Shown here piece after piece: positions 44,592 to 55,462 of a stretch of DNA of 64,000 nucleotides (its first letter is position 1; each line of letters begins with the position of its first letter). Under the pieces are notes generated by a model. The model saw nothing but the letters and a program-made list of their open reading frames with translations, was not told where the DNA came from and searched no databases. Source of the stretch: Endomychus coccineus (taxonomy: Eukaryota > Arthropoda > Insecta > Coleoptera > Endomychidae). The translations under genes and the position numbers were made by a program. The DNA lies in contig OY294070.1 of NCBI GenBank assembly GCA_958510875.1, positions 8,556,001-8,620,000 on the forward strand. The letters run 5' to 3'.

Positions 44592-46199
44592 TTTTTCTAC
44601 GGATGCGTTGTTTTCAAGTATTGAAAATTAAAATGCATATACAATAATACTTGTATGTCATTAACTCATTTTTATATTTTATTTAAAATAGTAATTAACA
44701 GTTATATTTGAACTATTTTGTAAAGTAATTCCTGGTTTTTTGTTTCAACATGTTTTCGGTAATTGAAATATTAGCTGCGGTCGAAGTTGAAGTTGATGGG
44801 GAAACGTACTGAGCTTCCACAGCATTGTTGTTTTCAGGTTCTAATGGCACTGGAGGCTGAATGGATTCTACTATACTTTTTGAAATTTTCATTTTGTTAG
44901 CTAGCTATGGAGTTGTCGATATAAGATTCAGCAACATTGCTGGAATTCCAACCCCCATGGCGTTTTAAAGTTAAAAGATCTGCCCCTGCATTTAGTAAAA
45001 TAGTCGCAGATGACCTTTGAAAACAGTGGCCAGTATATAATTCAGGGTTCGGTAATTACATAAATTTCGCTATTTCTTTCGCCATGGTGCCAAATTTATT
45101 TATCCCCACAGGCTGTTTCGTACATTTGCTATTTTTGTAATTAAAAAAAAAGTGTTTCGTTTGTGCATGGTCGAAGCTTCACATATTTTTTGTAAATTTG
45201 GTAGAATTCTCCTGTGACTGTGAAATTTCTAGGAACCTTGGTTTTAGTATCGGGTAATTTTATTAAAAGGGCCGAATTAAGATCTTCCATGTCATCAATT
45301 TTTAATTTTCGAAGTTCATCACAACGGCATGCCCCTGTAAGGCCAATAGCTGAAGCAGCCTGAAATCAAAACCAAACATTCATTTTCCGATAACAATTTA
45401 AAAATTTTCAATTCATACCTTTATCAGCAAATACTTTTCATCAGGTGCATCTTTTAAAAATTGTTGAATTTCTTCAGAAGTTAATGTTTTTGATTTTTTT
45501 GGAACATATTTTTCAGATTTGCGTTTTAAAAATGCACGTAGTTTTACGTATTTTGATATATCAACACAGTTTTTAATCATTAAGGTACTCCTTAGCATCG
45601 AGTACTGAGACCATAATGTTGATGATTTCAATCTTCTTGACAACTCTTCAAAATAAACTAACAAGGTATTTTCGGAACAAGAATTTATCTTGGCTTTCAT
45701 TTTCCAGACCATAAAGTTTCTGTAAGCAATTTCATATTTTTCTTTTGATGAGCTTGGTAGCAAATTATTGCAAACATCTATCGCTTTCTGAATAATTTCT
45801 GGAGGTGTATTTTCCGACTCTAAATCTTCGTATTCCATTATATTCAATATTTAATGAATCTGAACTGTTTATATTATAACAAATAACAATAAAACTATTT
45901 TTGTTGGTTAAGTTGACAGCGATAATTATGCAGTGCTTCGGTTTTGTTGTTATAGAAACGCCAACAATGGGCTACTTGGATATTGCACGCGAATCGTCGG
46001 CGTAGCGTTGTCAACGTGGAGAACGTGTCATATCAATCTGACATGTAACAATTCATGACTGACTTGGGTTATCGTGATAACAGTGAGAAATTGTATCTCA
46101 CTGTATTGGCGGATATTTCTCACTGCGTGAGAAATCTTTCGTTTTGAACGTATGAGAGCGATGAGAGAAGTGGCACATTGTATAGCATCCGTAGAAAAA
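44592..46199. repeat. Inverted repeat pair around the tyrosine recombinase gene
   Basis: TTTTTCTACGGATGC at 44592-44606 and GCATCCGTAGAAAAA at 46185-46199, with several copies of GTGAGAAAT or its inverse just inside or outside (44551, 44571, 46084, 46117, 46127). They may be the borders of the recombinase-bearing unit. Confidence 0.45.
45050..45838 (-). pseudogene. Crypton-like tyrosine recombinase, two exons, frameshifted
   Basis: Exon 1 is 45419-45838 from an ATG (MEYEDLESEN), 140 codons, an alpha-helical core-binding domain (KYEIAYRNFMVWKMK, STLWSQYSMLRSTLM). A 59-bp intron with GTATGA donor and TTTCAG acceptor follows. Exon 2 from 45359 reads AASAIGLTGACRCDELRKL, with the first catalytic Arg. 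A run of nine T's at about 45143-45151 shifts the frame. Beyond it come GHCFQRSSATILLNAGADLL, LKRHGGWNSS and AESYID, with the Tyr nucleophile. The HxxR Arg expected after GHSF is Gln here. An in-frame TAA lies just before GHCF. Relic of a Crypton-type element or a domesticated relative; confident on the domain, less on the clade. Confidence 0.75.
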
Positions 46200-46687
46200 A
46201 CAATTTGTCTTGTTCAGAGCAAAAGTGTACATGGAAAAAGGAGCATGTTAGGTCACTCGAATACTATGATCCAACTCCACTCCGAGACCATAAATCGTCT
46301 AATTTGATACCAAATAAATATAGTCCAGAACAAGAAGAGGAAGTGGAATCTGAGGCTCTTTCAGTCCTGCCAAACTGTTCTCACTCCAAACATTCATCCA
46401 AAAGACACATTATGGATATATTTCCTAGTTTAAAAAAAATAAGTTACCAATTGACTGATAACTTCGAAGAAGTAATAAGGAACATTATCAGCTTACAGTC
46501 AACCAGCAATCTCCACAGTTGGCTTGAGAAATTAAATGTATGGGAAATGAATGACTGTTTTAAAAGTATAACCCAATGTTTAGAAGGAAATTATATTTCC
46601 ATCTGTGAGAAAAGTAGATTTAATTACGATTTCTGGAAAAGTCATAGGAAATATCGTAACAGATTCCATAATTATGTTGAGTTATAA
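46178..46687 (+). CDS. Unassigned ORF within the ISL2EU-type element
   Basis: 169 codons starting in the inverted repeat around 46185. It has a Cys pair (SCSEQKCTWKK), a middle acidic stretch and a C-terminal NYDFWKSHRKYRNR. No function is recognised. ISL2EU elements often carry a second gene; whether this is its remnant is a guess. Confidence 0.35.
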   Translation: MYSIRRKNNLSCSEQKCTWKKEHVRSLEYYDPTPLRDHKSSNLIPNKYSPEQEEEVESEALSVLPNCSHSKHSSKRHIMDIFPSLKKISYQLTDNFEEVIRNIISLQSTSNLHSWLEKLNVWEMNDCFKSITQCLEGNYISICEKSRFNYDFWKSHRKYRNRFHNYVEL

Positions 46688-46891
46688 AACAAAATATAAT
46701 TTTATTTTGTTAAATAAATGCTTTGAAAATGTTTATAAATAAAAGAAATACAACTTGTTATTCCTTTGCACAGAAAACTGTTATCAAACAGGTTTCATTT
46801 ATTGTTTATTATTAAGTACATTATTTTTTCAGGCTACTGAATGTACGATAAATTTTACAATTCCTTTAATAATAAATGGAAATTTCAAATG
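46688..46891. other. No recognised feature
   Basis: AT-rich stretch between the unassigned ORF and the transposase piece. Confidence 0.4.
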
Positions 46892-47190
46892 TTATTTTTC
46901 ATTAGAATCTCCTATAAAAAATGTGTCATGTTCTAATATTGGAGCACTTGAATTTACTGTAGCACAACTAATGTGTTCCAAAAGCGGCTGAGTGCATAAA
47001 GGCATTTTTTCACCAAGTATTTTTAAAACTTTTAAGAGCTGATTTGAGCGTTCCATATGAATTTTTGCAGTAGCAATTTTTCTTGTCATTACAGCTTCTT
47101 TTGATAGTTGCGCTTTCTCGCCAAAGAATGGTAAATGTTTTAGTTTCCAACGATGAACATCACAGAGGCTATCTATTAAAAAAAAGATAC
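46892..47190 (-). pseudogene. ISL2EU-type transposase, C-side piece
   Basis: Minus strand: HLPFFGEKAQLSKEAVMTRK, IATAKIHMERSNQLLKVLKI (catalytic Glu in the RIHVER-type motif), and SSAPIL. It continues the piece at 48840-49055. Confidence 0.72.
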
Positions 47191-47451
47191 GTGTGGCACT
47201 CGGGAACTGCCGCGGTAAAGCTATTGCATAGCATTTTTTCTCAACTTATGCAATTATAATTATTTTTTTTTAAATTTATGCAGTATTTTTTTTTTCGTTT
47301 ACATTTCAACTCAAGTTTTTCTTTGATATTAATTCAAGTTACTTTTGAGGGTGGTGACCGATAAGAAAACAAATTTTTCTCTTTTATTGAATAAATGAGA
47401 AGTTAATATCGTTTAAAATATTTTTATTATCTTACAATACATGTAGGTTAT

Positions 47452-48380
47452 TCAGGAATTTGTTATCATTGAAATTATAGGTTTATGGTAACTGAAATAA
47501 GAGACATAAGTTTGAGACTTGATATCCTCTAAATATCTGGAAAATACCGCGTCAATGGTGGTCCCATATTTTGTTGTGGATGCTTGTGGATCATTATTCA
47601 TTTTCAAATTCAATTTTTCCGAAAGAAAAGTTGTCAACCGCTCTGATTTTTTATCAGCGAAGTTGATGTTGAAATCGCCAGCCAAGATAAGTGGAAATCT
47701 ATTACCATTTGTACCAAGTATTTTCGACCCTTCTTCAGTGTACTCTAGTAAAGTGCGATGAATAAAATGCTCTACCTCGTCCAATTTTGGATTCGGAGAA
47801 ATGTAAATTGCTACCATGACTATGTGTAGGCCATTTCTAAGTTTGCATAAGCACGCACAAATATCTCCAACAAATGAGTGCCTAATATTAACATCGCTAA
47901 CGCGTGCAACTGTGCAATATGTATTTCAATATTCGGAGTCATAATATTAGTAACATTATTATTATTTTGGTAAATAGCTACCCCACCTTTTGGAACAGTA
48001 TCTCGTTTGAATTGAACAATACAATTGAAATTAGGTATTTCAATCGGATTATCATGCGCCATGCAAGTTTCGGTAAGAAGTAACACATTTGTGTCTCGTA
48101 ACTGAATCTTGTAAATCGTATTTGTGACTATTTAGACTTTGGCAATTGAAAGTCATTATTGAAATGCCATTTCTATTACTAATGAAATCTAAGACACTTT
48201 GAGCTGTCGTCTGAACACTATTTAAAGGCAGTCTTTTGAATTTTTGCAACAAAGATGCAGTCGATGCAGCTTGCCTTCGATTATTATAAAACTTGAATGT
48301 AGAATTATCGTTTTTTGTCGTGATATACAATTTTTCAATATTAGTCACCCGAGAGAGCGCAACATAAACGAGTTCCTGTT
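47452..48380 (-). pseudogene. Helitron-type fragment: PIF1 helicase end plus AP endonuclease-like domain
   Basis: Starts with ELVYVALSRVTNIEKLYIT, helicase motif VI of PIF1-type helicases. It runs into ISIMTFNCQSLNSHKYDLQD, LLLTETCMAHDNPI, GGVAIYQNNNN and LILAGDFNINFADKK, an AP-endonuclease-like domain, with frameshifts. The helicase-plus-endonuclease fusion is known from animal Helitrons. It interrupts the ISL2EU-type transposase. Confidence 0.72.
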
Positions 48381-48839
48381 ATTTTTCGTTACGGAATTTC
48401 TTGATTCGGTCGCCGCGCTCAAAGCCCGCGATAAATGCTATATGCAATATATGCAATAGCTTAATAGAAACAGGTACTGTCAGGTCTCTGCTACGCGCGT
48501 CTAACGTATAAACTCTAACTGACGCGTAGCGAGCTCCTAGAGGCATATGTCAAAATGATTTCGTTCGTAGCTAATTACAGAGGACGTCTGGAGTTCATGC
48601 AATTATGTTTTTAGATAATTCGAACCTTCTAATTTCGATAGGCCACGTGAAAATCCCGGAGTCTAAAGCGCTAGAGTGTTATAACATTCGTATAAAATAG
48701 CGAAATTTCTCACTTTTAGAAACTTCAAATTAATTAATTAATTTGACACATGTTAGGTGTTTAGGTCTTACATTATTTTTCGTTACGGAATTTCTTGATT
48801 CGGTCGCCGCGCTCAAAGCCCGCGATAAAAGCTATATGA

Positions 48840-49055
48840 AATAGCTTGAAACCTCTATCTACCATGATTCCATCTCCTGATTGTAAAACATTGATTAATT
48901 CACTTTGCTTAAATATACTTTTATCCGAAATTCTACCACCGTAGACTGGACTGATATGACTATTGTGTCTGCTGGAGAAACTCCGGTCATGAACTTATAG
49001 GTATTATCACCACAATTCGTTACTTCGGCGTAAACAACACCAGAGGGCAGTAATG
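48840..49055 (-). pseudogene. ISL2EU-type transposase, N-side piece
   Basis: Minus strand, frameshifted: YKFMTGVSPADTIVIS, VYGGRISDKSIFKQSELI, then SGDGIMVDRGFKLF, which contains the second catalytic Asp in the MADRGF-type motif of DDE_4 transposases. Confidence 0.7.
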
Positions 49056-49073
49056 TCATTTCGGATCCCTATA

Positions 49074-49591
49074 GAATTGACAAATCTGTTAATTTCCCAA
49101 GTTAAGGAAAGTATGAATATTTCAAGTATTCGTCATTAGTTGATTACTTGAAGAGGTTTGTGTGCTTATAAGCTGATTCCATAATGAAAAGTGAGATACT
49201 AACGAGAAGAATGAGAAGAACGAAAGAAGAAGAATATAACATTTTTCGTATTTATTAATATATCAAAATGTCGTAGTTCATATATGGACAAAGTGAAATA
49301 CTCGTTTGTCAGTACCAAGTGTTGGTTCCTTGACTGTTAACGGAGCTTCAACATAATGAAGAAAATAGTGTTTCTCTTAGCTCATTTTTCCTGGGGCAGT
49401 CACCGAAAACCATCCTACAACATGCTGAACACCAGCGAAGGACTCTTGGTCTTCAAAATCAGTGAAAATGATTTCTTTAGTGATTACGTATCGAAGATCG
49501 ATCGCGTTCGGTTGTGTTTTAACAGTCGTTCCGTAAACTTCATGATAATTTGGACAATAAGTGCTAAATTAGTGTTGAAAAAGTGCCGAAA
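49074..49591. other. 5' region of the degenerate LINE, no gene assigned
   Basis: A 91-codon frame at 49356-49631 overlaps the LINE ORF1 start and is not recognised; probably 5' UTR. Confidence 0.4.
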
Positions 49592-49978
49592 ATGGCCCCT
49601 GATCTTAGATCTAACAGGGACAATATTATAATCACCTTTTTACAAAGTCAGGAATTTCAGGAAGTAATTAAAGAAATAGTTTCTGAGGAAGTGAAGCGTC
49701 TTGAAAATACTGTAGATGATCTAAAGACAGAGGTGAGAAATCTAAAAAACAGTAACCTAGAATTGGTCAAATTATTAGTTAAAGAAAATCCAATTCCCCG
49801 TAACAATGAATTAAATGGAACAAGTAAGTTTAATAAAGAGAATAATAAATCTCAAAGAACGGCTAATAATCAGCAAAAAAATGTGTTGACAAAATCAATT
49901 AATGATGATAAGAAATCCGGAAGCGATGAGCCGACCGAACCATCTGATGAATGGAAACAGGTGTCAGATCGTAAATAA
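49592..49978 (+). pseudogene. LINE ORF1 (coiled-coil), degenerate element
   Basis: ATG frame MAPDLRSNRDN with a predicted coiled coil (EVIKEIVSEEVKRLENTVDD...LKNSNLELVKLL) and a polar tail with DEWKQVSDRK. Typical of small ORF1 proteins ahead of APE-type LINE ORF2. Precedes the endonuclease frame by about 400 bp. Confidence 0.6.
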
Positions 49979-50349
49979 AAGCGAAACAATAAAAATAATA
50001 ACATAATCTTTGGAAATTCCTCTGAAGTAATGAATATATAGGCTGCTGTAAAGTACGAGCATTTTCACGTATATCGGCTCCAGCCAAATCTAAGTGTAAA
50101 TCAACTCATGGCTCATCTAAACTCAAAAAATATAGAAGACGCCAAATGTGAAAAAATGAATTCGAAGCATCCGGAAGAATACTCTTCTTTTAAAGTCTCA
50201 GTTCCCCAAAGTGATGTGGAAAATGTTAAAAATCCAGAAAATTGGCCTGAACACACTTGTTTGAACCGTTTTTTTATCCCACCTCAAACTAAGGAAGATA
50301 AGAGACGACCTAAACACAACATAAAAAAGTCAAAAGCGAACTAAGCAGG

Positions 50350-51063
50350 AGCAGTTTGGTTCACCAAAATTTTCGTTCACTTGGAACGAACGTTAACAAG
50401 CTCGAATCTGTAATAAATGAAAACCCAGATTGTGATATGATATCAGTAGTTGAGCATTGGAAATCGGTTGAACAACTCAAAGCCTTTGTTCCTGATGGTT
50501 TTAAACTTATGTCACATTTCTGTCGTGAAGAAAATCACCATGGTGGAGTTGCAATTTTTACCAGAAATGGTTGCAAAGCCAATCCCAGACAGGACCTTAA
50601 CAAGTTAGCCTTAAAACTTCATTTTGAGTGCTGTGCGGTCGAAGGTTTCTTGGGTCAACAAAAGTGTATCTTCCTATCTATATATCGATCGTGTTCTGAG
50701 CTTTCAAATATCCGGTTTTTCTTTGATCGTATGGAGAAAGCCTTAGAAATTCTGGCAACAGAAAACTGCAAAATTTTCATTGGAGGTGATTTTAATATTG
50801 ATGTGTCGGTGCAAAATGCTGCTTCTATGGAATTTATATCCCTTTTGGAGGTATATGGATTTAAGCTAGCCACCAGGGAATACACACGAATCGACGCTAA
50901 AAAATCCTCTTGTTTGGATAACATTTGTGTTAATTACGATAGTGAATGTGAGGTCATTGAATATCATATCTCGGATCACAAGTGTGTCAAAGTCTATGTA
51001 GATATACTTAATGTAAAACAAGAGGAAGTCTGCAAAAAAGGAGCTTTTCGGAGAAAAATATAA
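50350..51063 (+). pseudogene. LINE ORF2 endonuclease domain
   Basis: Reads VHQNFRSLGTNVNKLES, VVEHWKS, HHGGVAIFTR, FLSIYRS, IFIGGDFNID and SCLDNICVN ... ISDHKCVKVY, the AP-endonuclease motifs of Jockey/CR1-group LINEs. Frame ends at a stop before the linker. Confidence 0.8.
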
Positions 51064-51270
51064 ATGCCTTTAATGAAAGACTACTACAGCAGGACTGGGT
51101 AGATATGTTATCGGTAAGCCAATCTGATGTGAATAGTCAGTGGGTAAGTTTTCTGAACCCTTTTATTCCTATATTTAATGAATCATTCCCTCTTCTTAAA
51201 GTAAAAAAAAAAGACAGCAAATTATCACAACACTCCAGAAATAGCTCAATGTAAAAGAGATCTGGATGTT

Positions 51271-53033
51271 TTGTTAATATTAAAGTCAAGTAATAGTGAA
51301 TTTAATGAAAATTACAAACGGTACAAATGCAAATTTGATAATTTACTTTCCGAGGCGAAGAAAAAGTACATAGAAAATTTTTTTAAAAATAGTGAGAATA
51401 AAAATAAAAGTGTGTGGAAAGTAATCAATGACTTACAAGGAAAAGACCCCACAAAAAATGACAGTCAGATTTTCGATAACCCTCAAGAACATGCCAATAA
51501 GATAAGCGAGTTCTTAGAGAACATTGTGCCCAGTCTTAGTGATAAACAACCCTAAAGGCCCTTTACTTGCAAAATTCCTCTAAATGAAAATTCCATGTTC
51601 TTAGATCTTGTAAGTGAAGAAGAAATATTTCAAATTGTTAAAAAACTAAAGAACAAACTTAGCTGTGGAACAGATGAGATACCTGTGTATATTATAAAAA
51701 AATGTATAGGACTTTTATGTAAACTGCTTACACATATCATAAATAACTCAATTAGGCACGGAGTATTTCCGGACCAACTTAAAGTGGCCCTAATAAAGCC
51801 TATTCTTAAAAAAGGCGACCCATCAGATGTCTCTAACTATCGGCCAATTAGCCTGCTGAATAGTTTCTCAAAAATTTTTGAGAGGTCCATGTGTACCAGG
51901 TTAATTTCCTTTTTTAAGAAATCTAGATTATTCAGTGACATTCAGCATGGCAGCATAAAAAATAGAGGAACTGACACAGCCGTATTTTCCTTTATTCAAG
52001 CTGTATTCGAAAAAATTGATAAGGGTGAACTTACGCAGGGAATATTTCTAGACTTGTCAAAGGCGTACGATACCTCAGACCATTCACTCTTGTTATACAA
52101 GCTTCACAGATATGGGGTAAGAGGAGTAGTTTTGCAATGGTTTAGATCGTATCTGTCTAATAGGCAACAAAGGGTGGCAGTTACTTCAAATTCAAAAGTT
52201 TACTCAGAACTCAAAACAACTAATGTGGGAATTCCACAAGGAAGTTTGGCGGGTCCTCTGTTATTTATAATTTTTTAAAACGATATCACAGAATTAGAAG
52301 GCCCAAAGCGCACTTTGGTAACGATAGCAATCTGAATCTAAGTGAAAAACTTTACCCAAAATTGATTTCTGAGTGTTGTGCCGCCATGTTGAATGCCGGT
52401 GAATGGTTCGGAAAGAACAAATTGATACTAAATGCTGAAAAAACAAATATAATGTTATTTAGAAATATTCATCCAGGCTTTGAACCGCCTACAAATATGA
52501 TAATAAACCAGATTACATATAAACAGCAAGAATCGGTAAAGTTCTTAAGGCTAGAAGTGGACGCCACATTGAGTTGGTCAGAGCATGTAAACAAACTGAC
52601 CTCTAAGTTAAATAGTGTGGGATATTCGATCAGGGTACTCAAAAATTGCTGTAATGATTCCATATTAAGAACTATATATTTTGCCAATTTTTATTCAAGA
52701 ATGAAGTTCGATATCATATTCTATTCTTCTTCTTCTTACTGCTTACAGCATCTATATTTATGAGTGTATTATTTTTCTTTTTAAGAACAAACATCTCTTT
52801 GTTAATCTTAAAAAACTAGATATACATGATACTCGATCAAAGAATTATAACATCCCGGGACATGACTTGACATTTTTCGAAAAGTCTCCACTATATAGAT
52901 GCCTTAAATTTTTTAATGCATTACCAGACGAGTTTAAAGCTATTCAAAAATTAGTGATTTTTAGAAGGGCTGTTTTTGAGTATCTGATCGAAATAGAGGC
53001 CTACAGCATAGACGAATTTTTAAGCTATAAGTG
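51271..53033 (+). pseudogene. LINE ORF2 reverse transcriptase and C-terminus
   Basis: Linker (51271-51555), then RT: CGTDEIPVYIIKK, LIKPILKKGDPSDVSNYRPI, FLDLSKAYDTSDHSLL (motif A), GIPQGSLAGPLLFIIF (motif B). The frame stops at 52278, and the FADD/YADD region is deleted near 52280-52345. It resumes with WFGKNKLILNAEKTNIMLF and ends with a conserved tail (YRCLKFFNALPDEFK). Cannot be active. CR1/Jockey-type. Confidence 0.82.
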
Positions 53034-53084
53034 ACAATAATAGTTCTTATATAATTTTTTAAATTGTTGTTATTGTGGAGTGTA

Positions 53085-53906
53085 CAGGGTGTCCCATTTT
53101 GGGTACTTTTGCGGGGTATCTCCTTTATTTTTAAAGATAGAGAGTTGCGGTTTTCGCGACACTGTGCTACTTTTTCGTAAAACTCAAGATGCCGTCAACA
53201 GAATTTTCATAGCCCTTTTAGTTTTTAAGATACAGGGCATTTCTGAAAATGTTGCATTTTGTGACCCCCCTCGTATCTCCGTTATCCTTCAACTTATCGA
53301 AAAGGTAAAATAACATTCTAATAGATTTTTTTCCGTAGAATGTAGTGGTGTAGATAACTTTTGTTACATATTCACTGTTTTTGAGTTATAGAGTAAACTT
53401 ATGTTTTTTTAAATGGAACACCCTGTATATTTATAGACTATAAAATTTGTCTTTTTTTTTCCTTTTCTAAAATATATGATAGTATAAACTTTTTTTCAGA
53501 AACACGCAAATAATTGACAATTTTCAGAAATTAAATACATATTTTAATAGTAGGCTATGGATAACAATAATAAACAAGTGCAACTTACATATTACTAACA
53601 AATAATTGGATATCTTGTATATAGGTATCTATTAAAAAAAATTCCCATAGATCTTTTTTCTAACAGTAAGTTTGTAACAACAGTTTTGTTTTCAATAAGT
53701 TGAAGGATAACGGAGATACGAGGGGGGTTACAAAATGCAACATTTTCAGAATGCCCTGTATCTTAAAAACTAAAAGGGCTATGAAAATTCTGTTGACGGC
53801 ATCTTGAGTTTTACGAAAAAGTAGCACAGTGTCGCGAAAACCGCAACTCTCTATCTTTAAAAATAAAGGAGATAACCCGCAAAAGTACCTAAAATGGGAC
53901 ACCCTG
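53085..53906. mobile_element. Long-TIR element with CAGGGTGTCCC ends (TA target)
   Basis: About 220-bp inverted repeats (53085-53305, 53685-53906), ends CAGGGTGTCCCATTTT, TA on both sides. The centre (53310-53680) is AT-rich and non-coding. Apparent frames in the arms are mirror images of each other. A non-autonomous Tc1/mariner-type element is the likeliest class. Confidence 0.65.
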
Positions 53907-53908
53907 TA

Positions 53909-54192
53909 CATTAATTATATTTTATATTCTCTTTTTTGACGCCACTTCATTTTTAGTATTATTGCTATATTATATTGTAATATATCTGATTACGAAGAAA
54001 GAATAAACTCACTTACTAATTTGAAAGGGCGCGGTATAACAAATTCTACAATCTAAACTCAAAAGAGTTATGTCATGTAATGTGAGTTCCATTTGAATAT
54101 TTCATCTATGACATAATTCGTCAAATTATTCAGGGATTGTCAGTACCTACTGGCATCATTTATTGGATGATTGTTTCGTAAGTAGCCGTGGA
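53909..54192. other. No recognised feature
   Basis: Unique AT-rich sequence between the long-TIR element and the hAT fragment. Confidence 0.35.
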
Positions 54193-54420
54193 ACGTCATT
54201 ATGGAACGAAACATTTTCCAAATTACTCAAAATATACAGGAAGTTTGCGGACAGGAAAATTTGATGCTTTGAAGCGCTGATGGAAATCGCAGCAATCTTT
54301 GTTTACGAAACTCAATATTAAACAAGAGGCTGCAACTCGTGTCAGCTTTCCTGTGGCTGTTGAGATTGCGAAACGTCGAATACCATTCACCGATGGCATA
54401 GGCATAAGGAAAGACCTCAC
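54193..54420 (+). pseudogene. hAT-type transposase fragment, second copy
   Basis: Repeats 11337-11565 (HYGTKHFPNYSKYTGSLRTG, AATRVSFPVAVEIAKR) and ends at the same junction with the LINE fragment, so the pair was copied together. Confidence 0.72.
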
Positions 54421-54476
54421 TGGGTAAAGAGTTCCACAACTTCGGTGTTCGATAAAAAAATGAACAAAAAAGGGTT

Positions 54477-54600
54477 GACTAGTTTGAGCTCGTCTAGTCG
54501 CTCGTGGTTTTCGCAATGGACCTCACATGATCGTCCCATGGGAAGGTGCTGTCGGTGGTGATCCCGAGCATGGTTATTAGTCCAGTCATCCTGGCAAAAA
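54477..54600 (-). pseudogene. LINE RT thumb fragment (minus)
   Basis: LGITTDSTFPWDDHVRSIAK on the minus strand, as at 12130. Confidence 0.55.
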
Positions 54601-55110
54601 TTTGGGTCCAAAAAATTCCAATGGACTTTTTCAACGTATAAGGGGGTATTTTGGTGCTCTTAACACGATGGTATGGTCCAAATTGAGGTACCGGATACGG
54701 AACATGCCGCAAATCGCCGATTCATGGCCATTTTCGGGTTTTTCGAAGATATCAAAATATGGCCATTTTAATGTGGCGAAAATGACCATTTTTGCGTTTT
54801 TCGAAGTTAGGGCCGAATCTATGCATTTTTATAAAAACAGTCAGGGGAGCAAAGTTATAGTAGTCAAAAATACTCGTAATATGGCCGTTTTAGCGTAAAA
54901 AAAAAATAATAACTGTAGACGATATCTAGCTTCTATATCAGTCATTTTTTTCTCATGGGGGAAATAAAAAAAAACCTTGGTTTTAGCGTCAAAAAAATAA
55001 TAACTTTTTGGGTTTTTCGACAATAGGGCAGAATCTATGCATTTTTATAAAAATAGTAGAGGTAACAAAGTTATAGTAGGCGGAAATACCCATAATCCGG
55101 TTCAAACTAG
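54601..55110. repeat. Imperfect tandem repeat block, unknown
   Basis: Two copies of about 85 bp (near 54796-54885 and 55010-55098) share TTTTTCGA, GAATCTATGCATTTTTATAA and CAAAGTTATAGTAG. A related motif (TTTCGAAGATATCAAAATATGG) precedes them. It has replaced LINE sequence present at 12300 in unit 2. Confidence 0.5.
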
Positions 55111-55119
55111 AAGGTTAGA

Positions 55120-55462
55120 AGGTTTTGGTGCCAGACTTGGTCAAATGCTTTGAAGATATCCAATGTTATGGCTGGAGATTCTCCATGTTTTTCGATAGAT
55201 TTCTGCCATACATGTGTTACGTAGGTAAGCATATCTCTGGCTGACGAAAGCCATATTGCCGGTCATTTACGATTTTGGAGCTCTTCCAAACCAACAACGT
55301 GCCGTGCCGTATGAACCGATTTGAGAATATTTCCTTTCCATTAAATTTGTTAATGTTTCAAACCAAACTGCATGTTTGTTCTAAGCTGGTCAGCAGTTCA
55401 CGTGATCGCCGCATGTTTTTGTCTACGTGACGGAACACTTCCAAAAGGTAGTGGATGAACTA
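55120..55462 (-). pseudogene. LINE RT motif A region (minus)
   Basis: Minus strand gives ISSKHLTKSG / AFDQVW-type RT motif A near 55130-55160 and the QYGFR region near 55240, a diverged continuation of the fragment at 12400-12660. Confidence 0.5.

Larger units (their letters stand above)
44203..49071. mobile_element. ISL2EU-type DNA transposon relic (TA target)
   Basis: Inverted ends GGGATCCGAAATGA at 44203-44216 and 49058-49071, flanked by TA. On the minus strand it holds two pieces of a DDE_4 transposase, separated by a Helitron-type fragment. A tyrosine recombinase gene (45050-45838) and an unassigned plus-strand frame (46178-46687) also lie inside. The ends pair over only about 14-18 bp, so the boundary call is moderate. 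Confidence 0.55.

Noticed and set aside
53080..53911. Two similar protein-like frames on opposite strands
   Set aside because: They are the two arms of one inverted repeat, not genes.
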